From Candidatus Oceanisphaera merdipullorum (GTDB taxonomy: Bacteria; Pseudomonadota; Gammaproteobacteria; Enterobacterales; Aeromonadaceae): a stretch of 42,409 bases of DNA. Made by a program: the position numbers and the translations under genes. The stretch is taken from assembly GCA_018883865.1 (NCBI GenBank), contig JAHLFI010000035.1:1-42409 (forward strand), written 5' to 3'. The notes under the pieces are model-generated. The model worked only from the letters and a program-made list of their open reading frames with translations, was not told the DNA's origin and did not search any database. Positions 1-8,728 of this stretch are shown piece by piece. How positions within the stretch are numbered: the stretch's first letter is position 1; every line of letters begins with the position of its first letter.

Positions 1-354
1 GGGGACGGCATTAACGATGCACCGGCTTTGGCCGAAGCGGATGTGGGCTTGGCCATAGGTACCGGCACCGACATTGCCATAGAAGCCGCCGCCGTGGTGC
101 TGATGGGGGGCGACTTACGCGCCGTGCCCAATGCCCTGGCCATTAGTCATGCCACCTTACGCAATATTCGCCAAAACTTATTCTGGGCCTTCGCCTATAA
201 CGCCTGTTTAATACCGGTGGCGGCCGGCGTGTTATATCCGGCGTTTGGTATCTTGCTCTCGCCTATGCTGGCCGCCGCGGCCATGGCGCTGTCGAGTGTA
301 TTTGTGGTGACTAACGCCTTACGATTGAAGCGCTTTAAGCCAGTCAGCTTGTAA
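1..354 (+). CDS. copA: Heavy-metal (copper-type) P1B ATPase, C-terminal fragment
   Basis: This is the 3' end of a gene that starts before the window; reading frame 1 is open from base 1 to the TAA at 352-354. The first residues, [10 protein letters not shown], are the hinge motif that closes the P-domain of heavy-metal P-type ATPases. They are followed by the typical [20 protein letters not shown] stretch and the final two membrane helices, with the [16 protein letters not shown] segment found in copper exporters. The product would pump Cu(I) or a similar soft metal out of the cytoplasm at the cost of ATP. CopA is the most likely identity from the last helix ([15 protein letters not shown]). 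The metal-binding N-terminus and CPC motif lie outside the window, so silver or another metal cannot be excluded. Confidence 0.85.
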   Translation, partial: GDGINDAPALAEADVGLAIGTGTDIAIEAAAVVLMGGDLRAVPNALAISHATLRNIRQNLFWAFAYNACLIPVAAGVLYPAFGILLSPMLAAAAMALSSVFVVTNALRLKRFKPVSL

Positions 355-662
355 TTAAATTATGAGTGCACAGAGGCAGCAGGGCTGCCTCCACCGGCAC
401 GCTAAACTACATCCCTGTGACGCTCGGAAAATGCCATCCTTGGCATTTAACGGCCGGCTCCGATCATCCCTGCTGTCTCTTTTCATGCTCTAATTACTGG
501 GGCACCTAAGGTCATTCGTTAGCCCGCTAGAGGATAAAGGGTGACTGCTCTGCCGACCATCCACGTCATGGACGACGTGGCTGAGCCTACAGGGATGTAT
601 TTACGGCGAGTCGGCAGAACAGTGCTCTTTGTCCGATTTTTCGGGACATAAGTTGTCGAAAA
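355..662. repeat. Intergenic region rich in nested inverted repeats (REP/BIME-like)
   Basis: No gene is visible between the ATPase and the chromate transporter. The stretch holds several stems. AAATGCCA (429-436) pairs with TGGCATTT (441-448) over a 4-base loop. ACATCCCTGT (409-418) is the inverted copy of ACAGGGATGT (589-598). GTGACTGCTCTGCCGAC (541-557) pairs imperfectly with 610-623. Inside that lies CCACGTC (561-567) with GACGTGG (574-580). A last small stem, TGTCC...GGACA, lies at about 630-648. This nested symmetry suggests a dispersed palindromic element that may also end transcripts from both flanking genes. No copy number can be judged from one window. Confidence 0.6.
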
Positions 663-1796
663 CTACAGCCAAAATCCCAACAGCATAAAGAGCGGGATCA
701 GTATCCATATCGGACAACGCAAGGTGCGCAGGGCTAACAAGCCCACTGCGGCTGCGGCCAACGCTGGCGCGCCAGTGACACTGCTGATAAACACTGGCTG
801 ATATAAGGCAGAAAGTAACAATCCCACCACGGCGGCGTTAATGCCGCGGGCGGCGCCCGCCATTAATGGCCGTGCCGCCAAGCCATGCCAGCTGTTTTGT
901 AAGGCTAACACCAGTAAAAAACCCGGTAAGAAGATCCCAAAGGTCGCCGCCAAGGCGCCGAGTACGGGCGCGCTTGGGTGCAACTCGGCACCTAAGAAAC
1001 TGGCCAAACTGAACATGGGGCCGGGCATAGCTTGGGCGGCACCGTAACCGGTGAGAAAAGTATTGGTCGATAAAGACTCAGATAAGGTGTCTTGCAACAG
1101 CGGTAGCACTACATGGCCACCCCCAAACACTAGGCTGCCGGCGCGGTAGAAATCGGCAAAAATAGCGGCGGTATCGGTGAGGCTCAATAACGGCATCAGC
1201 AATAACAAGCCAAAAAATACCACCATAAAAGGCCAGTTGATGCCCAGCGGCTGAGTCGGTGCTGTGGCTTCGACTTTCAACAACCAAGCGCCCACTAAGG
1301 CGGCGGCCACTAACACCACCAACTGGGTGCTAAAGCTCGGCACCAGCCATAATAAGGCCGCACTCAGCACGGCTATCACCAGCGTGCTTTGTTGGCGGCA
1401 AAATTGCTTGGCCATGGTCAATACGGCATCGGCCACAACCACCAGTGCAAACAGCTTAAGGCCGGTGACGATAGCCAAGGTCGCCGGTTGATTCGCCCAC
1501 GTATTGCCGGCGAGCGCCAAGCCCAGCATCAGTAAAAAGGAGGGCAGGGTGAAGCCAATAAAGGCGGCGATGGCGCCAAATAGACCTGCACGTTGATACC
1601 CCAGCGCAAAGCCTAATTGGCTAGAGGCAGGTCCCGGCAAAAACTGGCATAAGGCTAAGGTAGACGCGAATCTGTCTTGGGGCATCCAACCCAACTTGTG
1701 CACGAAATGGCGCTGAAAATAGCCAATGTGGGCCGCCGGCCCGCCAAAGCTTATCCAGCCTAATTTAAAAAACTGCCAAAACACCTCTAACATCAT
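663..1796 (-). CDS. chrA: Chromate transporter, CHR family, two-domain form
   Basis: A 377-residue polytopic membrane protein with the two homologous halves of long CHR-family transporters. The N-terminal half carries SFGGPAAHIGYF near residue 17, and the second half repeats the signature as VFGGGHVVLPLL around residue 225. Between and after these are many hydrophobic helices. CHR proteins export chromate from the cytoplasm, or act as chromate/sulfate antiporters. The gene reads away from fliM, and its stop codon faces the repeat-rich intergenic region. It starts with ATG-ATG at 1796/1793. It is not related to flagella and marks the left border of the flagellar cluster. Family assignment is firm; substrate specificity is inferred. 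Confidence 0.88.
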   Translation of the reverse strand: MMLEVFWQFFKLGWISFGGPAAHIGYFQRHFVHKLGWMPQDRFASTLALCQFLPGPASSQLGFALGYQRAGLFGAIAAFIGFTLPSFLLMLGLALAGNTWANQPATLAIVTGLKLFALVVVADAVLTMAKQFCRQQSTLVIAVLSAALLWLVPSFSTQLVVLVAAALVGAWLLKVEATAPTQPLGINWPFMVVFFGLLLLMPLLSLTDTAAIFADFYRAGSLVFGGGHVVLPLLQDTLSESLSTNTFLTGYGAAQAMPGPMFSLASFLGAELHPSAPVLGALAATFGIFLPGFLLVLALQNSWHGLAARPLMAGAARGINAAVVGLLLSALYQPVFISSVTGAPALAAAAVGLLALRTLRCPIWILIPLFMLLGFWL

Positions 1797-1883
1797 CTGC
1801 CCCTTAGCATTATTTATCTGTGCCCATCATAACCGCGCTTTAAGGCAATGTTGAATGTGCATGATGAATGTTTAATTAAAATC

Positions 1884-1991
1884 AGCGCTCAGCCAGTCAT
1901 ATGTCTTTTGCAGGCGGCCGTCTTTTAAGCAAAGGGGGCTTAGCCGCGTTTTTTAGGTTTGTGTAACAAACTGGCTGCTACGCTGAGCGCT
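1884..1991. repeat. 108-bp element bounded by inverted repeats, upstream of fliM
   Basis: AGCGCTCAGCCAGT (1884-1897) recurs as its reverse complement at 1970-1991, interrupted by seven bases (ACTGGCTG, 1970-1977; GAGCGCT, 1985-1991). The interior contains a TAAGC/GCTTA stem followed by GCCGCGTTTTTT (about 1926-1955) and a palindrome, GTTTGT-gta-ACAAAC (1957-1971). The stretch 1797-2072 has no supported gene. It could hold a terminator, an operator or a small structured RNA. Confidence 0.4.
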
Positions 1992-2072
1992 TACCTCGGT
2001 CTTCCATTCAACATTAAGCTTTAAAAGCCCATCATCGCCTGCCGTACCTACCTTTAGCGGCTCTTTACAAAT

Positions 2073-2088
2073 CGGCACGTAATTTGCA
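2073..2088 (+). promoter_or_regulatory. Sigma-54 type promoter for fliM operon
   Basis: CGGCACGTAATTTGCA matches the -24/-12 consensus TGGCACG-N4-TTGCA in all but the first base, with the required 12-base distance between the GG (2074) and GC (2086) elements. The predicted start near 2099 gives a leader of about 58 bases before fliM. The LafK activator encoded at 9882-11297 is the natural partner. Confidence 0.8.
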
Positions 2089-2156
2089 GTAAGCTGCCTC
2101 AGTTGCGTTTTATTGATAACGAATTTTTAGGTTAATCCCTAGCGGAGAGGTAACGG

Positions 2157-3149
2157 GTGGCAGTAAATAAGCAACCGCAGCGGGCCATGGGTCCTTTAAG
2201 CGGAAAAGTGCATCCGGTGGGGGCGGAAATTGAGTTTCCTCGTTATGACTTTTTTCAGCAGGAAGACCTGCTATTGCGCCAAGAGCAACAAGTGGCGGCG
2301 AGTTTAGAAACCAATCTGCGCAACTGGCAGGCGCGCCTTGAGTCTATGTTTTACCGCGCCGAATTAACGTTAAGTTGCGAGTTAGTTGAATCAAACACGC
2401 CAGCGGAAGGGCGCCTGTGCTTTGTGATGGAAGGTCATCACTTAGCGGACAATCAGTTAACCGGCTCTCCGTTAACAGACAAGCAGCCCTTGGCGTGGCT
2501 GTTTATCGAACAGGACAGTTTGTATCAGTTAGCCGAAATGTCCTTTGGTGGCGAGCCTAATCCGGCGCGTCCCCAGGCATCACGCACATTGTCAGAAACC
2601 GAGCGTCGCTTAGGAGCAAATTTACTGAGCCTATTGGCCAATGAGCTGCTGGCACAGCTTTTGCTTAGCCCTAGCGTCAGTGGTGGCGTAAGCACAGCCG
2701 TGAGTTCTCTGAGCACAGATCAGAGCACAGATTCGGCTAGCCGCCGGGTGCTACTCGCACAAGCACTTCCCAACTTAACGACCGTGACTTGGCTGTCCTT
2801 TAATTTAAGTTGTGGCGAGCACAGCTTAAATTGGCAGTTAGCCATGCCGGTGCTAGTGAAACTGCCGGCGCCAGCGTCGGTGTCACCAGTGGTAAGTGCG
2901 GCGCTGGCGCAGGCGTTAAATGAGGCCTTAAAGGCGCGTTTGCCGCAATTAAGCACCCGCTTAACTGTGCCGCTGGCGGAGTTCGATTTGCCATTAGGCC
3001 AGTTAGCCGAGCTAGCAGTGGGCGATATTTTGCCGATTCACTTGTTACAAGAAACCCGCGCCCGCGTGGGCCAGCAACCTGTGTTAAAGGGCCACGTGGC
3101 TGAGTTGCAAGGCAGATTGGTGTTCGCCAGCCACGGCTTTGTCGAATAA
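2157..3149 (+). CDS. fliM: Flagellar motor switch protein FliM (lateral type)
   Basis: A 330-residue C-ring protein. It starts with GTG at 2157, six bases after the strong ribosome site GGAGAGG (2144-2150). The C-terminal 70 residues form a SpoA domain (AVGDILPIHL...VLKGHVAELQGRLVFASHGF) that pairs with FliN. The central part, SETERRLGANLLSLLANELL, fits the FliM middle domain that contacts FliG. The N-terminus lacks the LSQxEIDALL motif that binds phosphorylated CheY in polar or peritrichous FliM proteins. The gene opens the fliM-N-P-Q-R-flhB-flhA operon behind a sigma-54 promoter, the arrangement of lateral clusters. Similarity is weaker than for the downstream genes, but position and SpoA domain make the call safe. 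Confidence 0.85.
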   Translation: MAVNKQPQRAMGPLSGKVHPVGAEIEFPRYDFFQQEDLLLRQEQQVAASLETNLRNWQARLESMFYRAELTLSCELVESNTPAEGRLCFVMEGHHLADNQLTGSPLTDKQPLAWLFIEQDSLYQLAEMSFGGEPNPARPQASRTLSETERRLGANLLSLLANELLAQLLLSPSVSGGVSTAVSSLSTDQSTDSASRRVLLAQALPNLTTVTWLSFNLSCGEHSLNWQLAMPVLVKLPAPASVSPVVSAALAQALNEALKARLPQLSTRLTVPLAEFDLPLGQLAELAVGDILPIHLLQETRARVGQQPVLKGHVAELQGRLVFASHGFVE

Positions 3150-3221
3150 ACAGGTCGAATAACTTTTTCGTTTAGATTTTTTGCTTAACTTTTTTGCTTA
3201 AGTATTTTTATGAGGTAATGC

Positions 3222-3596
3222 ATGGCCGAACAAGACATAGACAGCAGCCTGTTGTTGGGCGAAGGCCTAGATAGCCTGTTTCAAGAAGTGGCCGTTGAGC
3301 CTGAAGATAGCGAATCAAATCAAACCAGCGGTCGAGGCTTGGATTATTTTCAGCAGCTGCCGGTGCGCGTCTCGCTCGAAGTGGCCAGTGCCGAAATTAG
3401 TCTAGGCGAGCTGATGCAAGCCGGTGAGGGCGCCGTGATTGAATTGGATAAAATGGCCGGCGAGCCGCTGGATGTCAGAGTAAACGGCACCTTGCTCGCT
3501 CAAGGCGAAGTGGTGTTGGCCAACGGCCGCTACGGTGTGCGCTTAACGCGAGTGTTTAATCAAGCGACGAGTAAAGACACGGTCGATGAAGCCTAG
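3222..3596 (+). CDS. fliN: Flagellar motor switch protein FliN
   Basis: A 124-residue protein with an acidic variable N-terminus and a textbook SpoA domain from about residue 42 to 115 ([19 protein letters not shown], then [15 protein letters not shown] and a VRLTRV end). FliN forms the base of the C-ring with FliM and docks FliH during export. The ATG at 3222 follows TGAGGTAA. The gene ends inside the first codons of fliP, an 11-base overlap that suggests translational coupling. A 72-base AT-rich gap separates it from fliM. Confidence 0.93.
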   Translation: MAEQDIDSSLLLGEGLDSLFQEVAVEPEDSESNQTSGRGLDYFQQLPVRVSLEVASAEISLGELMQAGEGAVIELDKMAGEPLDVRVNGTLLAQGEVVLANGRYGVRLTRVFNQATSKDTVDEA

Positions 3597-4332
3597 TATT
3601 CACAGTCAACTTTTGGTCTTGTTGGGATTAGGGCTATTAATGCCTAATTTTGCTTGGGCGGACATTCCCTTGTTGTCGGTATTAGGGCCCGACGGCGAAA
3701 GCGAATACAGCGTTAAGTTGCAAATTTTGCTGCTGATGACGGCGCTCGGCATGCTGCCCTCGTTCTTGCTGATGCTGACCAGTTTTACGCGTATTATCGT
3801 GGTGTTGGCGGTGTTGCGCCAGGCGCTTGGCTTACAGCAAAGCCCGCCCAACCGAGTATTAATTGGTATCGCCTTGGCGCTGACCATGTTGATCATGCGC
3901 CCCGTCTGGCAAGACATTTATCACAATGCCTTTGTGCCCTACGATCAAAACGAAATAGGCCTAGAGCAAGCCTTGCTTACCGCCAAGGCACCGCTGCAAA
4001 AATTTATGCTCAGCCAAACCCGCGAAACGGATCTGGAGCAAATCTTAAACATCGCCCAAGAAGACACCACAATGGCGCCAGAAAATGTGCCATTCGATAT
4101 CTTGATCCCTTCGTTTGTGTTGAGTGAGCTAAAAACTGCCTTTCAAATTGGCTTCATGCTGTTTATTCCCTTCTTAGTGATCGACTTGGTGGTGGCCAGC
4201 GTGCTGATGGCCATGGGTATGATGATGCTCTCGCCCTTGGTTATCTCCTTACCCTTTAAGCTGATGATCTTCGTGTTGGTGGATGGCTGGGGCATGACGG
4301 TTGGCACACTTGCGCGCAGTTTTGGAGGCTAG
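3586..4332 (+). CDS. fliP: Flagellar export gate protein FliP
   Basis: 248 residues, the usual length. It begins with a cleavable signal peptide (hydrophobic 8-22, cleavage expected near WA-D, residues 25-27). Family hallmarks follow: [20 protein letters not shown], a large periplasmic loop, and the C-terminal helices [20 protein letters not shown] and [20 protein letters not shown]. Five FliP subunits form the core of the type III export gate with FliQ and FliR. No fliO precedes it: fliN runs directly into fliP, as in lateral systems. Confidence 0.96.
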   Translation: MKPSIHSQLLVLLGLGLLMPNFAWADIPLLSVLGPDGESEYSVKLQILLLMTALGMLPSFLLMLTSFTRIIVVLAVLRQALGLQQSPPNRVLIGIALALTMLIMRPVWQDIYHNAFVPYDQNEIGLEQALLTAKAPLQKFMLSQTRETDLEQILNIAQEDTTMAPENVPFDILIPSFVLSELKTAFQIGFMLFIPFLVIDLVVASVLMAMGMMMLSPLVISLPFKLMIFVLVDGWGMTVGTLARSFGG

Positions 4333-4602
4333 GTGAGCCCAGAGCAAAGCGTAGATTTTATCGGCAATGCGGTGCTGACCATCATAGTGATGGTCAGCGT
4401 ACTGATCGTGCCCGGCATGTTGGTGGGGTTAGTGGTGAGCATTATTCAATCGGCCACCCAAATTCAAGAGCAAACCTTAAGCTTCTTCCCGCGCTTACTG
4501 GTGACTTTGCTGATGCTGATTTTTGCCGGCCACTGGCTGATCCGCACCCTCACAGAGCTGTTCGACCAACTGTTTTTGATCATTCCCGGCAGCCTAGGTT
4601 GA
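4333..4602 (+). CDS. fliQ: Flagellar export gate protein FliQ
   Basis: 89 residues with two membrane helices (about 12-40 and 52-74) and the family segment SIIQSATQIQEQTLSFFPRL. It starts with GTG at 4333, immediately after the TAG of fliP, and its stop overlaps the TTG start of fliR. Length and sequence are typical. FliQ packs around FliP and FliR in the export gate. Confidence 0.95.
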   Translation: MSPEQSVDFIGNAVLTIIVMVSVLIVPGMLVGLVVSIIQSATQIQEQTLSFFPRLLVTLLMLIFAGHWLIRTLTELFDQLFLIIPGSLG

Positions 4603-5378
4603 CGGTACTTGGCAGCATCACAGCGCCTGAATTAATGGCGTGGATCGGCAAAGGGTGGTGGCCATTTTGCCGGCTGGCGGCGTTTTTTTGGGTACTGCCC
4701 TTGTTTGGCGATGGCTACCTGCAGCCACAAATTCGGCTACTGTTTGCCTTTATGTTGAGCTTAATGTTGATGCCGATCTTGCCTCAAGGGCCGGCGGTGG
4801 ATCCGTTTTCGCTGACCAGCGCCGTGCTGTCTCTGGAGCAAGTTTTGTTTGGCGCTTTCTTGGCGCTAATGCTGCAAATGCTGTTCACTACCGTCACCAT
4901 GGCGGGGCAAATTTTGTCTATGCAAATGGGCTTGTCGATGGCGGTGATGAACGATCCGGTGAACGGCGGTTCGGCCCCCTTATTGAGCCAGCTGTTGTGG
5001 ATATTCGTGGCCATGCTGTTTTTATCTTGGAATGGCCATCTGCTGGCGCTCGATATTATCGTGGAAAGCTTTCGCACTTGGCCCGCGGGCCACAGCCTGT
5101 ATCAGCTGGACTTTAATGTTTTTATTCAGCTGTTTGCTTGGATGTTTGGCGCCGCTTTATTGCTGGCGCTGCCGGCGGTGATCGCCATGTTGTTGGTGAA
5201 CATTACTTTCGGTGTGATGAACCGCAGCGCGCCCTCATTAAATATTTTTGCCTTGGGTTTTCCCATGACCATGTTGCTGGGCTTGGTGTCCTTGTTATTG
5301 ATGCTGGCCAATATTCCTGGCCGTTATCTGGAATTTAGCCAAGACGTGTTTACGCTTATGCGCGACTGGATCCAGTAA
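4599..5378 (+). CDS. fliR: Flagellar export gate protein FliR
   Basis: 259 residues with about six membrane segments. PVNGGSAPLLSQLL around residue 130 is the FliR loop after the MGLSMAVMNDP segment, and the C-terminus has FALGFPMTMLLGLVSLLLML. The start is taken as TTG at 4599, which overlaps the fliQ stop (TTGA); the next in-frame ATG at 4635 would remove part of the conserved N-terminus. FliR seals the FliP pentamer of the export gate. Its stop lies in the first unit of a 17-bp tandem repeat that leads into flhB. Confidence 0.94.
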   Translation: MTVLGSITAPELMAWIGKGWWPFCRLAAFFWVLPLFGDGYLQPQIRLLFAFMLSLMLMPILPQGPAVDPFSLTSAVLSLEQVLFGAFLALMLQMLFTTVTMAGQILSMQMGLSMAVMNDPVNGGSAPLLSQLLWIFVAMLFLSWNGHLLALDIIVESFRTWPAGHSLYQLDFNVFIQLFAWMFGAALLLALPAVIAMLLVNITFGVMNRSAPSLNIFALGFPMTMLLGLVSLLLMLANIPGRYLEFSQDVFTLMRDWIQ

Positions 5379-5426
5379 CTATGGCTGAACAATAACTATG
5401 GTTAAACAGTAACTATGGCTGAGCAA
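5376..5426 (+). repeat. Three tandem 17-bp repeats carrying the flhB start codon
   Basis: Units TAACTATGGCTGAACAA (5376-5392), TAACTATGGTTAAACAG (5393-5409) and TAACTATGGCTGAGCAA (5410-5426) follow one another without gaps. Each contains an ATG in the same context. The first two are closed by the TAA of the next unit, giving mini-ORFs MAEQ and MVKQ. The third ATG is the flhB start. The first TAA is the fliR stop codon. Confidence 0.85.
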
Positions 5427-6548
5427 AGCAGCGCCCAAGATAAGAGCGAACAACCTACCGAGCAGAAGAAGCGCAAGGCTAGACGCGAGGGGCAAATTGC
5501 CCGTTCTAAGGATCTTAACAGCGCCGTGCTCTTGCTGCTGGGCGGCATGATGATTTGGTGGCAGGTAAGCGCACTGAGTCAGTTTTTTAAAGAAATTTTT
5601 ATCTTAAATATGGAACTGCCGGTCGAAGCCACCCGCGAGCCAGAATTAATGCTGCGCTATTTAGAGCAATCCTTGCTGGCGGCCATGTGGGCCTTAATGC
5701 CGTTATTTTTAACGCTGTCGCTCTTGTTGCTGGCCTCTGGCTTGCTGCCGGGCGGGCTTATTTTGTCGCTTGATAACCTGCAGTTTAAGGCCTCGCGCCT
5801 AAATCCCTTGTCCGGCTTAAAGCGCATGTTCTCCAAGCAGACCTTGGTCGAGCTGCTTAAATCCATGCTAAAAGTCGGTTTGCTGGGCGGTGCGCTGGCC
5901 GGCATCTTAAACAGCCAATGGGAGCGCTTGGTGTTCTTGGGCCGCCAACCTTTGTATATCGGCTTTAGCCAAGGCTTAGGTATGTTGGTGTTGGCGATTT
6001 TGGTGTTGGCCGGCGTTTTGGCCTTGGTGGCGGCCATCGATGTGCCGTTTCAGCGTTGGTCCATGCTGCAAAAGCTAAAGATGACCAAGCAAGAAGTGAA
6101 AGAAGAGCACAAAAATAGCGAAGGCCGCCCCGAGATCAAACAGCGCATTCGCCAAATTCAATTTCAAATGGCTCAAAGCCGTATCGAGCAGCGCGTGCCC
6201 GAGGCGGACGTGATCATCCTCAATCCAACCCACTATGCGGTGGCCATTAAATACGATGCCAACCGTGCCGAGGCGCCGTTTGTGGTGGCCAAGGGCTGTG
6301 ATGCTTTGGCGCTGCGTATTCGTGACTTGGGCTATAAACACGGCTGCGAGGTGATCACCTTACCCGCGCTCACCCGTGCTATTTATTATTCGACTCGGGT
6401 CGACCAGCAAGTGCCGGCGGGCCTCTACAGCGCCGTGGCTTATGTGCTGACCTACGTCTTGCAACTAAGAGCGCATCGCGATGGCCGAGGCCGCGCGCCA
6501 GGCGACTTGCCCGAATTTACTATTCCTAAAAAATACCAACATGAATGA
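5415..6548 (+). CDS. flhB: Flagellar export switch protein FlhB
   Basis: 377 residues. A basic N-terminus (DKSEQPTEQKKRKARREGQI) is followed by four membrane helices between residues 35 and 215. The cytoplasmic domain carries the self-cleavage motif NPTH at 270-273. FlhB switches export specificity from hook to filament substrates after cleavage between N270 and P271. The linker has the usual MTKQEVKEEHKNSEGRPEIK segment. The start at 5415 is the third ATG of a tandem repeat; I see no convincing ribosome site, so re-initiation after fliR is likely. The stop overlaps the flhA start (ATGA). Confidence 0.95.
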   Translation: MAEQSSAQDKSEQPTEQKKRKARREGQIARSKDLNSAVLLLLGGMMIWWQVSALSQFFKEIFILNMELPVEATREPELMLRYLEQSLLAAMWALMPLFLTLSLLLLASGLLPGGLILSLDNLQFKASRLNPLSGLKRMFSKQTLVELLKSMLKVGLLGGALAGILNSQWERLVFLGRQPLYIGFSQGLGMLVLAILVLAGVLALVAAIDVPFQRWSMLQKLKMTKQEVKEEHKNSEGRPEIKQRIRQIQFQMAQSRIEQRVPEADVIILNPTHYAVAIKYDANRAEAPFVVAKGCDALALRIRDLGYKHGCEVITLPALTRAIYYSTRVDQQVPAGLYSAVAYVLTYVLQLRAHRDGRGRAPGDLPEFTIPKKYQHE

Positions 6549-8635
6549 GGTTCACAGTGAATTTTAAAAGCCTTAGCCGACCTTATCTAGCGGTGCCGCT
6601 GCTGCTGCTAGCGGTGCTGGCCATGGTTATCTTGCCGCTGCCACCTTGGCTGCTCGATGGCCTGTTTACCTTCAATATAGTGTTGGCGATCTTAGTGCTG
6701 CTGGTGGCCGTATCGGCTCGCCGCCCGTTGGATTTCTCGGTGTTCCCGACTGTCTTGCTGGTTGCCACCTTGTTGCGCTTAACGCTGAACGTCGCCTCTA
6801 CGCGAGTGGTGTTATTGCACGGCCATGAAGGCCCAGGTGCCGCGGGTAAAGTAATAGAGTCGTTCGGTGAGGTGGTGATCGGCGGCAACTATGTGGTGGG
6901 CATGGTGGTGTTTGTGATCTTGATGATCATCAACTTCGTGGTGATCACCAAAGGCGGCGAACGCATCTCTGAAGTGGGTGCACGCTTTACGCTGGATGCA
7001 CTGCCCGGCAAGCAAATGGCCATTGATGCGGACTTAAATGCCGGCGCCTTAACTCAAGAGCAAGCGCGGGTGCGCCGCCAAGAAGTGGCCAGCGAAGCCG
7101 ACTTTTATGGCTCCATGGACGGTGCCTCTAAGTTTGTACGCGGTGACGCTATTGCCGGCCTGTTGATCCTGTTTATCAACTTGGTCGGCGGTTTTAGTAT
7201 TGGTATATTCCAATATGACTTAAGTGCCGGTGAAGCCTTTCAGCTCTATGCCTTGCTGACTATCGGTGATGGTTTAGTCGCGCAAATTCCTTCCTTGTTG
7301 TTGGCCACCGCCGCCGCCATTATCGTGACTCGCGTAAACGACGCCAATGACATGTCGACGCTAGTGGGCCAGCAATTATTGGCCTCGCCACGCGTTGTTT
7401 ATACCAGCGCGGCCGTGATGCTGATCCTAGGTCTCGTGCCTGGCATGCCGACCTTGGTGTTCTTATTATTTGCCGCGGTATTAGGCTATGTAGCCTGGCG
7501 ACTCAAGCCCGCCGAGGGCACGCCAGACACCGCGCTTGAACAAGCTGAACTGCTGCTGGCCGAAGATAAGGCAGCAGAATCCACTCTCAGCTGGCAAGAC
7601 TTACCCTATGTGGACTTGCTAACGGTAGAGCTGGGTTATCGCTTGGTGAGCTTGGTGGACGATGCGCAAGGCGCTCCGTTATTAGGGCGCATTCGTGGGG
7701 TGCGCAAGAGCTTGTCGGAGCAAGCGGGCTTCTTACTGCCCGAGGTGCGAGTGCGCGATAATTTACAGCTGGCGCCCCAAGAATATCGGGTGAAGCTCGC
7801 CGGCGTAGTGATGGCCTCGGGCCAAGCCGACAGCGAGCGCATGCTGGCCATCAATAAAGGCCAAACGTATGGCGTGATTGACGGTGAATTGACCCAAGAT
7901 CCCGCCTATGGCATGCCGGCGGTGTGGATTGCCACCACCAACAAACCTAAGGCACTCAACCTCGGCTATGCGGTGGTGGATGCGGCTACTGTGATGGCCA
8001 CCCATGTCAGTAAATTAATGCGTGAGCACTTGGCCGAACTGCTGGTGCTGGATGATGTGTCTCAGCTTAGCGAGCGCTTACACAGTCAAGCCCCTAAGCT
8101 TGCCGAAGCCTTGAGTGGTGCCGTGCCGAGCGTGTTGCAGCTGAAAATTTATCGCTACTTACTGAAAGAACAAATCAGCTTGTCGGATGTGCAAACCATA
8201 GCCACCGCCTTGGTCGAGGGCGCGGAAATTACTCAAGACCCTGTATTGCTGGCGGCGGATGTGCGCTGTGCACTGAAGCGCGTGATAGTGCGCCAAATTA
8301 TGGGTGAGCGCGGTGTGCTTAGCGCCTTTACGTTGGTGGATACTTTAGAGCAAACACTGCTCAACGCCTTAAACCAAGCTCAGCAGCAAAACCCGAAAAC
8401 CAGTATTGACAGCTTCCCCGTTGAGCCGACGCTCTTGTCACAATTACAGCAAAAAATGCCGTCTGTGGTGGAGAATTTACAGGAGCAGGGTTTACCGGCT
8501 GTGCTGTTGGTGATGCCGCAATTAAGGCCCTTATTGGCTCGCTACGGCGCCGTGTTTGCTAAGGGCTTAAAAGTGCTGTCGTACAATGAAATCCCCGAGC
8601 ATATTCAAATCGATGTGGTGGGGACGCTGGGTTAG
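6545..8635 (+). CDS. flhA: Flagellar export apparatus protein FlhA
   Basis: 696 residues, normal for FlhA. The first 330 residues hold about eight membrane helices and the strongly conserved FHIPEP block (DFSVFPTVLLVATLLRLTLN, then GDAIAGLLILFINLVGG). The rest is the cytoplasmic nonameric ring that receives chaperone-substrate complexes (for example MATHVSKLMREHLAELL). FlhA uses the proton motive force to drive export. The start ATG at 6545 overlaps the flhB stop. It is the last gene of the fliM operon; a 400-base regulatory region follows. Confidence 0.96.
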   Translation: MRFTVNFKSLSRPYLAVPLLLLAVLAMVILPLPPWLLDGLFTFNIVLAILVLLVAVSARRPLDFSVFPTVLLVATLLRLTLNVASTRVVLLHGHEGPGAAGKVIESFGEVVIGGNYVVGMVVFVILMIINFVVITKGGERISEVGARFTLDALPGKQMAIDADLNAGALTQEQARVRRQEVASEADFYGSMDGASKFVRGDAIAGLLILFINLVGGFSIGIFQYDLSAGEAFQLYALLTIGDGLVAQIPSLLLATAAAIIVTRVNDANDMSTLVGQQLLASPRVVYTSAAVMLILGLVPGMPTLVFLLFAAVLGYVAWRLKPAEGTPDTALEQAELLLAEDKAAESTLSWQDLPYVDLLTVELGYRLVSLVDDAQGAPLLGRIRGVRKSLSEQAGFLLPEVRVRDNLQLAPQEYRVKLAGVVMASGQADSERMLAINKGQTYGVIDGELTQDPAYGMPAVWIATTNKPKALNLGYAVVDAATVMATHVSKLMREHLAELLVLDDVSQLSERLHSQAPKLAEALSGAVPSVLQLKIYRYLLKEQISLSDVQTIATALVEGAEITQDPVLLAADVRCALKRVIVRQIMGERGVLSAFTLVDTLEQTLLNALNQAQQQNPKTSIDSFPVEPTLLSQLQQKMPSVVENLQEQGLPAVLLVMPQLRPLLARYGAVFAKGLKVLSYNEIPEHIQIDVVGTLG

Positions 8636-8728
8636 GTTACGGAACGGCACCCAAAAAAAATTGGTGTTCACTTGGAGCTATTCATACAGATTCGCAAGTG
8701 CTTTATGTTAAGAAAACAGGGGTTTATG

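Noticed and set aside
8640-8670. GGCACC...GGTG stem around AAAAAAAATT after flhA as terminator
   Set aside because: The stem is only four to five pairs with bulges and has no T-run after it.
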